From contig PWIL01000129.1 of NCBI GenBank assembly GCA_003560455.1, positions 1 through 30,974 on the forward strand: 30,974 nucleotides of DNA, in the 5' to 3' direction. A program made the translations under genes and the position numbers. The notes beneath the pieces are model-generated. The model saw only the letters and a list, made by a program, of their open reading frames with translations, did no database searches and was not told the origin of the DNA. Every line of letters starts with the position of its first letter. Position 1 is the first letter of the stretch. This document shows, one piece after another, positions 1 to 6,796 of this stretch. Source of the stretch: Mollicutes bacterium (lineage in GTDB: Bacteria; Bacillota_I; Bacilli_A; RF39; UBA660).

Positions 1-148
1 ATTTGCGAAAAACATGCCCTTCTTTCAACCTATCTTTTAGCCATTCTTTTTTTGCAACAACCCCAGCTTGATGTTTTTTATCGGCAATCGCACAACAAAT
101 ATGTTCCTCATCGATATTTTCTAAAGTTAAATTAATATACTCATCCAT
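1..148 (-). CDS. N-acetyltransferase (GNAT, YoaP-like), 5' part only
   Basis: Only the first 49 codons lie in the window; the gene runs off the left edge. The start ATG (146-148) is preceded by an AGGAGG site at 154-159 that overlaps the stop of the upstream gene. The N-terminus contains the run ENIDEEHICCAI followed by KKEWLKDRLKEGHVFRK, which I recognise from YoaP-type GNAT proteins, where the double Cys and the KEW-L-R-F-EG pattern are conserved. The acetyl-CoA site itself is outside the window, so the substrate cannot be judged. It shares the orientation of the two genes upstream and has a promoter-like element inside the end of its neighbour. Confidence 0.7.
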   Translation of the reverse strand, partial: MDEYINLTLENIDEEHICCAIADKKHQAGVVAKKEWLKDRLKEGHVFRK

Positions 149-149
149 A

Positions 150-737
150 TTAACCTCCTATAGAACTATTATAGCATATTTTTTCTACTACCTCTGACAC
201 AACTTGCTCAACGCTTTTACCAGTTGTTTCAATTTTAAATACTTTTGTTTTATTAAAATTAGAAAAAAATTTATGCATTTTTTCTTCATACAAATCTAGT
301 CTAGCTTTAGTCGAAAAACTTCCCTCCCGACCTCGCCGCTTTATTGCTTCTTCACTTGAAACAGAAAAAACAAATAATAAATCAACTTTATATTCAATTG
401 CTTGATGTAACGCAAATGAATCACGAATATTTTTTTCTTCAAGTGTAATATCACCATTTTCATATGAATAATAATTCCAAAAATAACGATCATATAAACC
501 ACGATCAATTAAAATGTAATCATAATTTTTATTTATTGCTTCAAAATACTCTTTCATAATCGTTGCCATTGTATGAATCGAACGATTTTCAGCATCATTT
601 TTTAATTCTTTTTTTGTTTTTGCCCACGCCTCATCAATAATTTTAACTTTATGATCTTTTAAACTTTTTGCTATTTCATACATAGTAGTGGTTTTTCCCG
701 CCTCTGGTGTTCCTGTAAATTCAATTATTTTTGCCAT
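150..737 (-). CDS. P-loop nucleoside/nucleotide kinase-like protein
   Basis: A 195-residue protein with a Walker A loop GTPEAGKT at residues 9-16 directly after the first beta strand. A later segment with IDRGLYDRYFW (about residues 77-87) resembles the DR-x-x-x-R region of thymidylate and deoxynucleoside kinases. Length also fits this class of small P-loop kinases, but the substrate-defining residues of Tmk are not clear, so the substrate is left open. Its start lies inside the end of the upstream HD gene (17 bp overlap), so the two are likely translated together. Related proteins are usually annotated only as AAA or P-loop NTPases. Confidence 0.7.
   Translation of the reverse strand: MAKIIEFTGTPEAGKTTTMYEIAKSLKDHKVKIIDEAWAKTKKELKNDAENRSIHTMATIMKEYFEAINKNYDYILIDRGLYDRYFWNYYSYENGDITLEEKNIRDSFALHQAIEYKVDLLFVFSVSSEEAIKRRGREGSFSTKARLDLYEEKMHKFFSNFNKTKVFKIETTGKSVEQVVSEVVEKICYNSSIGG
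168..176 (-). promoter_or_regulatory. Extended -10 promoter element TGCTATAAT
   Basis: On the minus strand TGCTATAAT lies just upstream of the AGGAGG of the YoaP-like gene and inside the last codons of the P-loop gene. No good -35 is seen. The same 9-mer recurs ahead of four other genes in this window. Confidence 0.5.
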
Positions 738-1275
738 TTAATTTATCCATTCTTTCTAAAAGCATTTTCAATTCATCAAAAATTGCCCCTTCAACATTTA
801 AGCATATTGCCTCTATAACGGTTTGATAATACCAAATAATTTCTTTTTTTCCAGCATTAAAGTTTTGCCAAACTTTTTCACCTTGATTATCATAATCTTC
901 ATATAATGAATAAAGATTATGCATTTTATCAGCCGCAGCAATTGCTTTTACTTCTGCTTTTGCCGTTTTTAATTTTTCTATTTGTTTTTCTTTTCTTATT
1001 TGCCAAGAATATTTTTTATCAATTTCTGTTTCGGCTTGAACATATTCAGCGACTGTCGAACCAAACTTTTTTTCTATTTCTTCAATATTGTGATCAGTAT
1101 CCTCAACCACATCATGCAAAAGACCCGCTACAACAACATCATCCGGATATCCATGCTTTAACAAGATAGCAGCAACACTAAATAAATGGCTTGATTTTGG
1201 TAAATTATTACCTTTTCGGCATTCTTTTCGGTGAACGTCAACCATATAATTAATTGCTTTAAATATTTTTTCCAT
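721..1275 (-). CDS. Small HD-domain phosphohydrolase (Mesh1/SpoT-HD-like)
   Basis: The 184-residue protein is a stand-alone HD domain. Metal ligands are visible in order: H30, H54-D55 in GLLHDVVEDT, E58-D59, and D116 in AAADKMHN. The ED pair after HD and the A-A-D-K-x-H-N motif are the pattern of the hydrolase half of Rel/SpoT enzymes and of Mesh1-like (p)ppGpp or NADPH phosphatases. The start has AGGAGG and a TGCTATAAT promoter upstream. The gene overlaps the P-loop kinase-like gene. A role in (p)ppGpp or another nucleotide is inferred from the HD family; the length is close to other small alarmone hydrolases. Confidence 0.8.
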   Translation of the reverse strand: MEKIFKAINYMVDVHRKECRKGNNLPKSSHLFSVAAILLKHGYPDDVVVAGLLHDVVEDTDHNIEEIEKKFGSTVAEYVQAETEIDKKYSWQIRKEKQIEKLKTAKAEVKAIAAADKMHNLYSLYEDYDNQGEKVWQNFNAGKKEIIWYYQTVIEAICLNVEGAIFDELKMLLERMDKLNGKNN

Positions 1276-1292
1276 TTTTTCCTCCTGTTATT

Positions 1293-1301
1293 ATTATAGC
1301 A
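1293..1301 (-). promoter_or_regulatory. Extended -10 promoter for the HD gene
   Basis: TGCTATAAT on the minus strand, about ten bases before an AGGAGG that serves the ATG at 1275. The implied 5' untranslated region is very short. Confidence 0.55.
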
Positions 1302-1326
1302 AATATATAGGAATTATATTCGCCAT

Positions 1327-1878
1327 TTAAAAAAAGTCATTTATTTTTTCACAATTTAATATTGCATCTAATCGAAATCTTCTAATATCTTTTTTATATT
1401 CACAAAATGCTTGAACTCGCCAAATATTTAAATTACAAAACATTGCTTGTGGATGAATAATTCTTTTTCGCACCGATCCCTTAGTTGATTTGTACGTGAT
1501 TTTCATTTTTTGATTATTTGTAATTGCATCAGTTATTTTATTATAAAGATCACGATTGTTTATATCAATTTCCTTTATTGATAAATTTTTTAATTTTATT
1601 ACTATTTCATTAATCATCGGATCGTTAATTTTATTTAAATAATCTAACTCTTTTTTGCTAATACCTCGTACTGGCAAATTAAAATCATAGTCCAAGCAAT
1701 ACCCTCCTAAAGGCCCTCTAATTGATGAAATATATATCCCAGCCTTTTCCAAATCATCTTTATATTGTCTAATCATCCGTGGGTTAACTTCCAGTTTTTC
1801 ACTTAATTCTTTAGCGTTATATACACGACCGCTAGCTAAAAGTTCCAACATTTTAAAACAATTACTTATTTTTCCCAT
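1327..1878 (-). CDS. Transcriptional regulator, HTH plus WYL domain
   Basis: The first about 60 residues form a winged helix (LLASGRVYNAKELSEKLEV then NPRMIRQYKDDLEKAGIYI), typical of HTH_11 regulators. The C-terminal part (about residues 120-180) carries the WYL-type strand pattern KMKITYKS...RIIHPQAMF...WRVQAFCEY...RRFRLDAI. WYL domains sense ligands, often nucleic acids or nucleotides. At about 183 residues this is short for the family (usually about 300), with the middle region reduced. The ATG at 1878 follows AAGGTGG with good spacing; a GTG nine bases further upstream overlaps that site and is unlikely. The target is unknown. Confidence 0.8.
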   Translation of the reverse strand: MGKISNCFKMLELLASGRVYNAKELSEKLEVNPRMIRQYKDDLEKAGIYISSIRGPLGGYCLDYDFNLPVRGISKKELDYLNKINDPMINEIVIKLKNLSIKEIDINNRDLYNKITDAITNNQKMKITYKSTKGSVRKRIIHPQAMFCNLNIWRVQAFCEYKKDIRRFRLDAILNCEKINDFF

Positions 1879-1948
1879 TATTACCACCTTATTAAATTAT
1901 AACAAAATAATATCACAATTTATATCAACAGCTAAAATTAAACTAAAT

Positions 1949-1976
1949 TTGCATAAAAGAATTACTTTGTTATAAT
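1949..1976 (+). promoter_or_regulatory. Strong extended promoter for the small basic gene
   Basis: TTGCAT at 1949-1954, 16-base spacer, TATAAT at 1971-1976, with TG one base before the -10 (extended -10). It points at the small gene starting at 2007. Confidence 0.75.
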
Positions 1977-2006
1977 TAAACCATAATCTAAAAAGGAGGT
2001 GAGATA

Positions 2007-2174
2007 ATGGCCTATGACGCTTTCTTGAAAAAAGCAAAAAAAGTTACAAAAAAAACTTCTTCGAAGCCGAAAGTTGCAACAACCCCAACAACAAAGAAGC
2101 CAACAATTACAAAACCAACAGCGCGAAAGCCGAAGAAAACCAATAACACAAATATTATCGGTCCACTCGGTTAA
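2007..2174 (+). CDS. Small Lys/Thr/Pro-rich basic protein, 55 aa
   Basis: ATG at 2007 follows a near-perfect ribosome site (AAAAGGAGGTGAG) and a strong promoter; a rho-independent terminator follows at 2220-2248. The 55 residues start MAYDAFLKKAKKVTKK, continue with repeats of the K-P-T/T-K-P type rich in Lys, Thr and Pro, and end in an uncharged NIIGPLG tail. Composition resembles the disordered tails of histone-H1-like or other nucleic-acid-binding proteins, so binding to DNA or RNA is a guess from charge alone. It has no membrane segment, signal peptide or cysteine. It faces the heliorhodopsin gene convergently. The complete set of expression signals is the main evidence that it is real. 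Confidence 0.75.
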   Translation: MAYDAFLKKAKKVTKKTSSKPKVATTPTTKKPTITKPTARKPKKTNNTNIIGPLG

Positions 2175-2219
2175 ATTTAATCATAATAACATAATTCTAT
2201 TATTTTAGCATAAATGATT

Positions 2220-2248
2220 GAAGCAAAATTACTTTTGCTTCTTTTTTT
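2220..2248 (+). terminator. Rho-independent terminator
   Basis: Nine-base perfect stem GAAGCAAAA / TTTTGCTTC (2220-2228 with 2233-2241) followed by seven T. It ends the small basic gene; on the minus strand the same stem lacks a good U-run. Confidence 0.85.
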
Positions 2249-2263
2249 TATCCGACATAATAA

Positions 2264-3037
2264 TTATGGTTGCATAGCTCCAAATAATACTAACCAAGCT
2301 AAAATTGATTTGGCTACTAAACTAAGGATAATATAAACTCGTTCGCCATATAAATAATCATGCCATTTCCCAACTTTTTTATACTGTAAAATCATATTAA
2401 TAGGAAAAGTGTTAAAAGTAACAAAATATGTACCAACAATCGCCCAAACAAACCACGGCACTAAATCAAAATTACCATTACTAAACATATAAATTAAAAT
2501 TACAATCCAAGGAGTAATGCCAGCGATCGATCCCCAAACAAATGGTTCCCAATTAACAACATCCTTTTTTTGATTCATTTGTTCCATTACTAAACCAAAA
2601 ATATTCATTAATGCATTAACTACAAAAATTAAAAGCAACGCTGAAAATTCAAATACACCAAACAAAGTTGAAATTAATACAAGCATAATTGAAGATGACA
2701 AAGCATATTCGTACCAACGATATTTATTTATGCCGTTTTTTAACCCTTCTTCATATTTTTCTTTTTTCAGTACAATTATAAAGTGAGCAGCAGCTGAAAT
2801 AAATAAAAATGATGAAACTAAAATGCCAAATGGCAGCGTGAATAAATTTCTTGTTTCAGTAACTAATGCTTGTAGTTCAAAATCAAATGTTAGATAAGAT
2901 TGAATAATAACCGGTGAAAATTCTGCTATTTGCTGAATAATCGAAGTAGCTAAAACAAGCATAATTATAGCTTGAATTAAGTGAAAAAAGCCCATTGTTT
3001 TATTAAATTTGATTAATTTTTGATATTCATTTTTCAT
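2264..3037 (-). CDS. Heliorhodopsin
   Basis: A 257-residue integral membrane protein with seven hydrophobic segments that matches the heliorhodopsin family. Diagnostic pieces are KYRWYEYALSSS at residues 105-116, with E110 in the place of the Schiff-base counterion, and YLYGERVYIILSLVAKSILA in helices 6-7, with K243 as the retinal-binding lysine. H19 and H85 correspond to the conserved histidines in helices 1 and 2. Heliorhodopsins are light sensors of inverted topology that generally do not pump ions and are found in monoderm bacteria, archaea, algae and viruses. The start has AGGAGG at good spacing and its own promoter, so it looks independently expressed. No retinal or carotenoid synthesis gene is in the window, so the chromophore source is unknown. 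Confidence 0.95.
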   Translation of the reverse strand: MKNEYQKLIKFNKTMGFFHLIQAIIMLVLATSIIQQIAEFSPVIIQSYLTFDFELQALVTETRNLFTLPFGILVSSFLFISAAAHFIIVLKKEKYEEGLKNGINKYRWYEYALSSSIMLVLISTLFGVFEFSALLLIFVVNALMNIFGLVMEQMNQKKDVVNWEPFVWGSIAGITPWIVILIYMFSNGNFDLVPWFVWAIVGTYFVTFNTFPINMILQYKKVGKWHDYLYGERVYIILSLVAKSILAWLVLFGAMQP

Positions 3038-3055
3038 ATCATCCCTCCTTTTTTT

Positions 3056-3083
3056 ATTATAGCAAGTTTTAATAATCTTGCAA
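3056..3083 (-). promoter_or_regulatory. Promoter of the heliorhodopsin gene
   Basis: Minus strand: TTGCAA (3078-3083), 16-base spacer, TATAAT (3056-3061), with TGC just before the -10. It sits between the ABC permease stop and the heliorhodopsin start, giving a 5' leader of roughly 10-15 bases ahead of the ribosome site. Confidence 0.7.
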
Positions 3084-3085
3084 AT

Positions 3086-3853
3086 TTAGTTTTCATAGCT
3101 GCATAATTTTACTGATAGCAACAATGTTATTAATGTTAATATAATTGTTACCATAAAATTAATATTAAGGTATTGCAAATAATCATTATCAACAATTATT
3201 CTAGAGGCAATGGTTATTAAATAATTGGGAAGGTATTTACCGACAATTGGTATAAAGTTAAATAACATAATACCAAAAAAAGCTAATAAGGATATTCCTA
3301 TACTCATAATATTGTTTTTAGTAATTACACTAATCAAATTAATCAAACTTATTAAGAACACATAATATAAATAAATAGCAACAAAAAACCAAAGCCAATT
3401 ACTAATTAAGGCCTGACCAAATAAAATTTTAGTATAAATTAAAAATATACCTACTGAAATTAAATACAATAAAGTTAAAACTTTTACTTGTGATGTTACT
3501 TTTGCTAAAACAAAATTGCTTTTGCTTACACCATTATTTAAAAGCGTGTGAAAGGTCCCCTTGCGTTTTTCCTCGACAATTAACGGTGCGAATACAATAA
3601 TCATAACAAAAATAGTTATTTGGCTGAAATTGCTAATAAACTGCATATAAGAATCAATGTAAGTTGGTTCTGGAACAATAATAACAATACTATCATCATA
3701 TTGACCAACCATTTCTAATATATCTGGCAACAAATAAGCCGAAATTGGACTTAAGATAGTAAAAAACAAAAACACAATTCCTAAAATTAAGATTTTCCTG
3801 GTCCGATATAATTCGATAATATCTTTTTTTAACAATGTTATAAATTGCTTCAT
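3086..3853 (-). CDS. ABC-2 type transporter permease
   Basis: A 255-residue membrane protein with a cytosolic N-terminus (MKQFITLLKKDIIELYRTRK), a first membrane helix at about 21-42, an extracellular loop, then five further helices. The segment EEKRKGTFHTLLNNGVSKSN after helix 2 is the usual cytoplasmic coupling region of ABC-2 permeases such as those in bacteriocin and gliding-type exporters. The start overlaps the stop of the ATPase fragment (TAATG), the usual arrangement for an exporter operon. Because that ATPase gene has lost its Walker A half, this permease may have no partner here unless an ATPase is supplied from elsewhere. Substrate unknown. Confidence 0.85.
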   Translation of the reverse strand: MKQFITLLKKDIIELYRTRKILILGIVFLFFTILSPISAYLLPDILEMVGQYDDSIVIIVPEPTYIDSYMQFISNFSQITIFVMIIVFAPLIVEEKRKGTFHTLLNNGVSKSNFVLAKVTSQVKVLTLLYLISVGIFLIYTKILFGQALISNWLWFFVAIYLYYVFLISLINLISVITKNNIMSIGISLLAFFGIMLFNFIPIVGKYLPNYLITIASRIIVDNDYLQYLNINFMVTIILTLITLLLSVKLCSYEN

Positions 3854-4345
3854 TATGCTACAACCTCCTTGACAAATATTTCTTCTAAAGTTGGTTTTTT
3901 TACAATTAAACTTTCAATTTTAATATCATTATCTAACAAAAATTGAAAAACTTTTTTTATAACTAAAGATAAATCTTCACCGCTAATAAATACTTTTAAT
4001 TCATCTGCAACGACTTCCGTCTGAACTTTACCCATTTTAAAATTATTAACAAAATATGTTAGTGCTTTATCATTAGTAAAAACTATTTCTAAAATATTTT
4101 TAACATAGTTTTTCTGAATATCATTAATGCTTCCTTCTTTTATTTTGGAACCCCTATTTATTAAAATAATCTTATCACAAACTCGTTCCACATCATCTAA
4201 GACATGCGTTGAAAAAATAATTGTCATCCGCTTTTTTAATTGCTTTATTTGTTCAAATATTTCTTTTCGTCCAATTGGATCCAAAGCCGAAACAGGTTCA
4301 TCCAATATTAATATTTTGGGATCGCTGATAATGCTACCGGCAATA
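3853..4345 (-). pseudogene. ABC transporter ATPase, N-terminal half deleted
   Basis: The frame reads, from about 4349 down, a degenerate signature-like stretch (SQRGSQNGIAGSI), Walker B ILILDEP, the D-loop SALD and the H-loop histidine in FSTHVLDDVERV, then the ABC-2-associated C-terminal domain. About 150 codons remain of a usual 280-310. Walker A and the Q-loop are missing, and there is no start codon with a ribosome site; the first ATG lies inside Walker B. Upstream, the DNA switches to the acetyltransferase gene in another frame. It would not bind ATP in the normal way. The junction lies at about 4333-4350. The 3' end is coupled to the permease gene. Confidence 0.8.
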
Positions 4346-4595
4346 CCATTTTGGCTGCCTCTTTGGCTAGCCCCTTACAACGATAAGGTTCAGCAATTTC
4401 ACAGCCTATATTACCACCATAATATATATTTTCATTGTGGCCAATTCTTAAATTAATACCGCCTGCTATATTATTATCTTGATAAATGTCCCAAGCATAT
4501 GTAGGTAAATAATTTCCTTTTCCTGGGTTTTTTTCTCTTATTTTTAGATTAATTTTTTCGCCTTTTATTAAATCAAATTCATCTTTAAATTGCAT
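4308..4595 (-). pseudogene. GNAT acetyltransferase, C-terminal part deleted
   Basis: Starts at ATG 4595 after AGGAGG (4605-4610). Ninety-five codons are open. The middle shows a GNAT core, IYYGGNIGCEIAEPYRCKG (beta 4 and the acetyl-CoA pyrophosphate loop region), followed by the helix LAKEAAKMV. The last about 12 residues (LPVALSAIPKY) come from DNA that encodes the ABC ATPase in another frame. GNAT proteins of this type usually have about 150-190 residues, so strands 5-7 and the C-terminal half of the acetyl-CoA fold are gone. A promoter and ribosome site remain. Most likely inactive. Confidence 0.75.
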
Positions 4596-4619
4596 AATAT
4601 GTTTCCTCCTAATTTTTTT

Positions 4620-4649
4620 ATTATAGCAAACATTTGATATAATTGTCAT
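4620..4649 (-). promoter_or_regulatory. Promoter of the truncated acetyltransferase gene
   Basis: Minus strand: ATGACA (4644-4649), 18-base spacer, TATAAT (4620-4625) with TGC before it. It overlaps the divergent promoter of the lipoprotein gene, so the two may exclude each other. Confidence 0.55.
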
Positions 4650-4662
4650 CATCTTATATAAT
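4634..4662 (+). promoter_or_regulatory. Promoter of the 4685 lipoprotein gene
   Basis: TTGATA (4634-4639), 17-base spacer, TATAAT (4657-4662). An AGGAGG follows just before the ATG at 4685. Confidence 0.75.
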
Positions 4663-4684
4663 AATGAATAGGAGGTTCTAAACT

Positions 4685-5065
4685 ATGTTGAAAAAATTAA
4701 CTATAATCTTTCTTTTATTCTTAATCATTGGTTGCTTTAACAATAATGATAATAATAATACTAACGATGTTAGTGATACTAATGATGTTAATGATACTAA
4801 CTTTTTTGAAGGCCACCTCGAACATGGAATATCTTATAAAGTTACCAAAGACACTGTAATTTTAGATTGGGGACAGCAGATGGTTACCGGTTTCAAATTA
4901 GAAATTATTGATATTTCATTAGATAACGATACCCTAGTAATTGAATACCACGCTCTTCCTCCAGGAGAAATTGCTGCAGATGCCTTAAGCCACCCCATTG
5001 CAATCGAAGAATTTGATTTACCTGATTTTAATGATGTTAAATTTATTAATTTAATAGATGAATAA
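4685..5065 (+). CDS. Small lipoprotein, unknown function
   Basis: The 126-residue product has a lipoprotein signal peptide: MLKKLT, a hydrophobic run, then the lipobox LIIGC with the lipidated Cys at residue 17. A low-complexity Asn/Asp/Thr linker follows, built from repeats of DTNDV (about residues 26-38). The rest is an acidic beta-rich domain (GISYKVTKDTVILDWGQQMV, later IEYHALPPGEI) that I do not recognise. It would be anchored on the outer face of the membrane. It has its own promoter and terminator, so it is a single-gene unit. Confidence 0.85.
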   Translation: MLKKLTIIFLLFLIIGCFNNNDNNNTNDVSDTNDVNDTNFFEGHLEHGISYKVTKDTVILDWGQQMVTGFKLEIIDISLDNDTLVIEYHALPPGEIAADALSHPIAIEEFDLPDFNDVKFINLIDE

Positions 5066-5079
5066 ATTAATATTACTTT

Positions 5080-5103
5080 AAATTGCCATAATGGCAATTT
5101 TTT
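5080..5103 (+). terminator. Rho-independent terminator of the lipoprotein gene
   Basis: Stem ATTGCCA / TGGCAAT (5082-5088 with 5092-5098) with a three-base loop, followed by a T-run. Confidence 0.75.
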
Positions 5104-5187
5104 CATTATTAAACACTATTATTTTATTCAATAATCCTTTTATAAATTATCAATTACTTAAAAATTATGATAAAATTTAAAAAATCC

Positions 5188-5218
5188 TTGACTCTATAGT
5201 TAAGTATAGTGTTATTCT
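5188..5218 (+). promoter_or_regulatory. MerR-type promoter with 19-bp spacer and palindromic operator
   Basis: TTGACT (5188-5193), 19-base spacer, TATTCT (5213-5218). The spacer holds an imperfect palindrome at 5191-5212, matching its own reverse complement at 18 of 22 positions (core TCTATAGT / AGTATAGT). MerR-family regulators act on over-long 19-20 bp spacers by twisting the DNA, so this is very likely the autoregulated promoter of the gene at 5240. Confidence 0.85.
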
Positions 5219-5239
5219 ATAACCACTAGGAGGTGTAAT

Positions 5240-6049
5240 ATGTATCAAATTAGTGATTTTTCTAAAAAAAGTTCAACATCTGTACAAACCCTACGCTATT
5301 ACGATAATATAAAACTTTTAATACCAAATAAAATCGATCCTAATAATAGTTATCGTTATTATACTAGCGATCAACTAAACACCGTAAAAATCATTAATTA
5401 CTTGAAGAATATGGGTTTTAAGTTAAAAGAAATTATTCAAATACTTGAACAATATGATGAAAACACTTTGAAAATACAGAAAGAAAAATTAGAAAATGAA
5501 ATAATTAAACATCAGAAAACCATTAAAACTCTTGAAAAACTAATTGTCAACATGAAGACATCAAATAGAAAATTTGAAATTGAACTTGCTCATCTCCTAA
5601 ATAATAAAGAAAGGAGGAAAACAAAAACTATGAAAGAAAACTATATTCTTGCAAAAGAAAAATTAGAATTAATTAAAAATTTGCACAAAGAAAATAAAAT
5701 GGAAGAATGCTTAGTTGAACTAGAAAATCTAAAATTACAAATATTTGAAGTAGTAGGTGAAAGTGATCCATTCTGGACTTTATCTGCCGGCGACTTATTC
5801 ACTGGAATTGCCTTTGAACTAATGCAAAACAAAGAAGATGTAACATTTCTGAATATTTTTAAATTTGTCATAAAAGATAAAGAATATATTGATGAATTAC
5901 CTGAATACGCAGGAAAACTAAAAAAAGACAGTTATGGTTACATTTGTTTCGGTAGCATAGTATCAGCTCCATACGATACAAGAGCAGCCGTAATTAGTGT
6001 ATACAAACAAATTTTAAAACCTTATGCCATGTTTGAAACTAATAATTAA
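5240..6049 (+). CDS. MerR-family regulator with an unusual C-terminal domain
   Basis: Residues 1-70 form the MerR winged helix (TLRYYDNIKLLIPNKID, SYRYYTSDQL), and 71-110 form the dimerisation coiled coil, in the style of the Bmr/multidrug group. Instead of a ligand pocket, residues 131-269 carry a different domain with SDPFWTLSAGDLFTGIAFEL, a pattern I associate with a short motif in type IV coupling (VirD4/TraG) proteins; this similarity is weak. Met131 (ATG at 5630) is preceded by a good ribosome site, AAAGGAGG at 5610-5617, so the second domain may also be made alone, or two genes have become fused. Regulated by the 19-bp-spacer promoter at 5188. The inducer is unknown. Confidence 0.85.
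   Translation: MYQISDFSKKSSTSVQTLRYYDNIKLLIPNKIDPNNSYRYYTSDQLNTVKIINYLKNMGFKLKEIIQILEQYDENTLKIQKEKLENEIIKHQKTIKTLEKLIVNMKTSNRKFEIELAHLLNNKERRKTKTMKENYILAKEKLELIKNLHKENKMEECLVELENLKLQIFEVVGESDPFWTLSAGDLFTGIAFELMQNKEDVTFLNIFKFVIKDKEYIDELPEYAGKLKKDSYGYICFGSIVSAPYDTRAAVISVYKQILKPYAMFETNN
5630..6049 (+). other. Possible internal translation start within the MerR gene
   Basis: ATG at 5630 lies 13 bases after AAAGGAGG and would give a 139-residue protein equal to the C-terminal domain. The same frame is open from the MerR part, so it can be a fusion product, a separate product, or both. Confidence 0.5.
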
Positions 6050-6074
6050 AAAAACAAGAATTCTTGTTTTTTTT
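6049..6074. terminator. Bidirectional terminator between convergent genes
   Basis: Palindrome AACAAGAATTCTTGTT flanked by A-runs on the left and T-runs on the right; works for the MerR gene (+) and the 6073-6732 gene (-). Confidence 0.75.
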
Positions 6075-6732
6075 ACTTAACTAATTTTTTCACCTTGTTT
6101 TTTTCTACATCTTGTATCCAACTAACATTACTACTATTTTTGTCAACAATAGTTTTTTTAAAATATGGCCTTATAGCATTTTTTTGAATAACAAAACCTT
6201 GCTGTAAATAATTAATATATATTTCTCTATTTTGATAAGATTCCCTTCTCATTTGATTATCAATCAAAGACATTTTATCATCATGATAAGCGAAACGAGG
6301 AATCTTTGAAACATTACCCGTAATAAAATTAGAATAATAGCAAGGATTTTTTGAAGAAACATTTTCATAATTTTGCAATTCTTCAAAAGGAATCGCAAAT
6401 TCAATCGCCAAATGATAATCATCTCCATTAATACTGCTATATATTCCCAACCCCATATTAGAAGTTAACAACTCTTTTGGAATATCATATTCAGCAATAT
6501 AAAAAGCATAACAACTATTCTCCCGATAGCGATATCGAAAAGCATCTTCGGCATAGAAAAAAAAGTATTTACAACGTTCTTTTCTGTCAAAAAAAGTATT
6601 AATACCAATTAAATGCTCATTAAAACAATTAATCCCCTCTGACATATTGGGCGATTTTTGCAATAATATCATTGACTCTAAATATTTCTTAATTTCAAAA
6701 TCCTTTTCACTAATTGCACGATAAACTTTCAT
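6073..6732 (-). CDS. Hypothetical protein, possible ADP-ribosyltransferase-like fold
   Basis: A 219-residue soluble protein with no signal or membrane segment. It begins MKVYRAIS, then has GINTFFDRKERCKYFFFYAED at about 48-68, a strand CYAFYIAEYDIPKELL, and LGIYSSI. An N-terminal YRaxS strand followed by an aromatic-rich F-Y-E-D strand and a (I/V)-x-x-x-D-I-P strand recalls some ADP-ribosyltransferase-like proteins of clostridia, but the catalytic H-Y-E triad cannot be assigned with confidence. The start follows AGGAG, with promoter TTGACT-17-TATTAT at 6751-6779. Neighbours give no functional hint. Confidence 0.75.
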   Translation of the reverse strand: MKVYRAISEKDFEIKKYLESMILLQKSPNMSEGINCFNEHLIGINTFFDRKERCKYFFFYAEDAFRYRYRENSCYAFYIAEYDIPKELLTSNMGLGIYSSINGDDYHLAIEFAIPFEELQNYENVSSKNPCYYSNFITGNVSKIPRFAYHDDKMSLIDNQMRRESYQNREIYINYLQQGFVIQKNAIRPYFKKTIVDKNSSNVSWIQDVEKNKVKKLVK

Positions 6733-6750
6733 ATAAACTCCTGGTTATTT

Positions 6751-6779
6751 ATAATATTATTTATCATAACCAAAGTCAA
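6751..6779 (-). promoter_or_regulatory. Promoter of the 6073-6732 gene
   Basis: Minus strand: TTGACT (6774-6779), 17-base spacer, TATTAT (6751-6756). Confidence 0.65.
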
Positions 6780-6796
6780 TATTCTTTATCCTAAAA

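Noticed and set aside
906..1169. Plus-strand open frame of 87 codons
   Set aside because: Lies fully inside the HD hydrolase gene on the other strand; low-complexity Leu/Phe product and no ribosome site.
4764..4802. Tandem repeat of gatgttaatgatactaa type
   Set aside because: It is the low-complexity Asp/Asn/Thr linker of the lipoprotein, a common feature and not a separate element.
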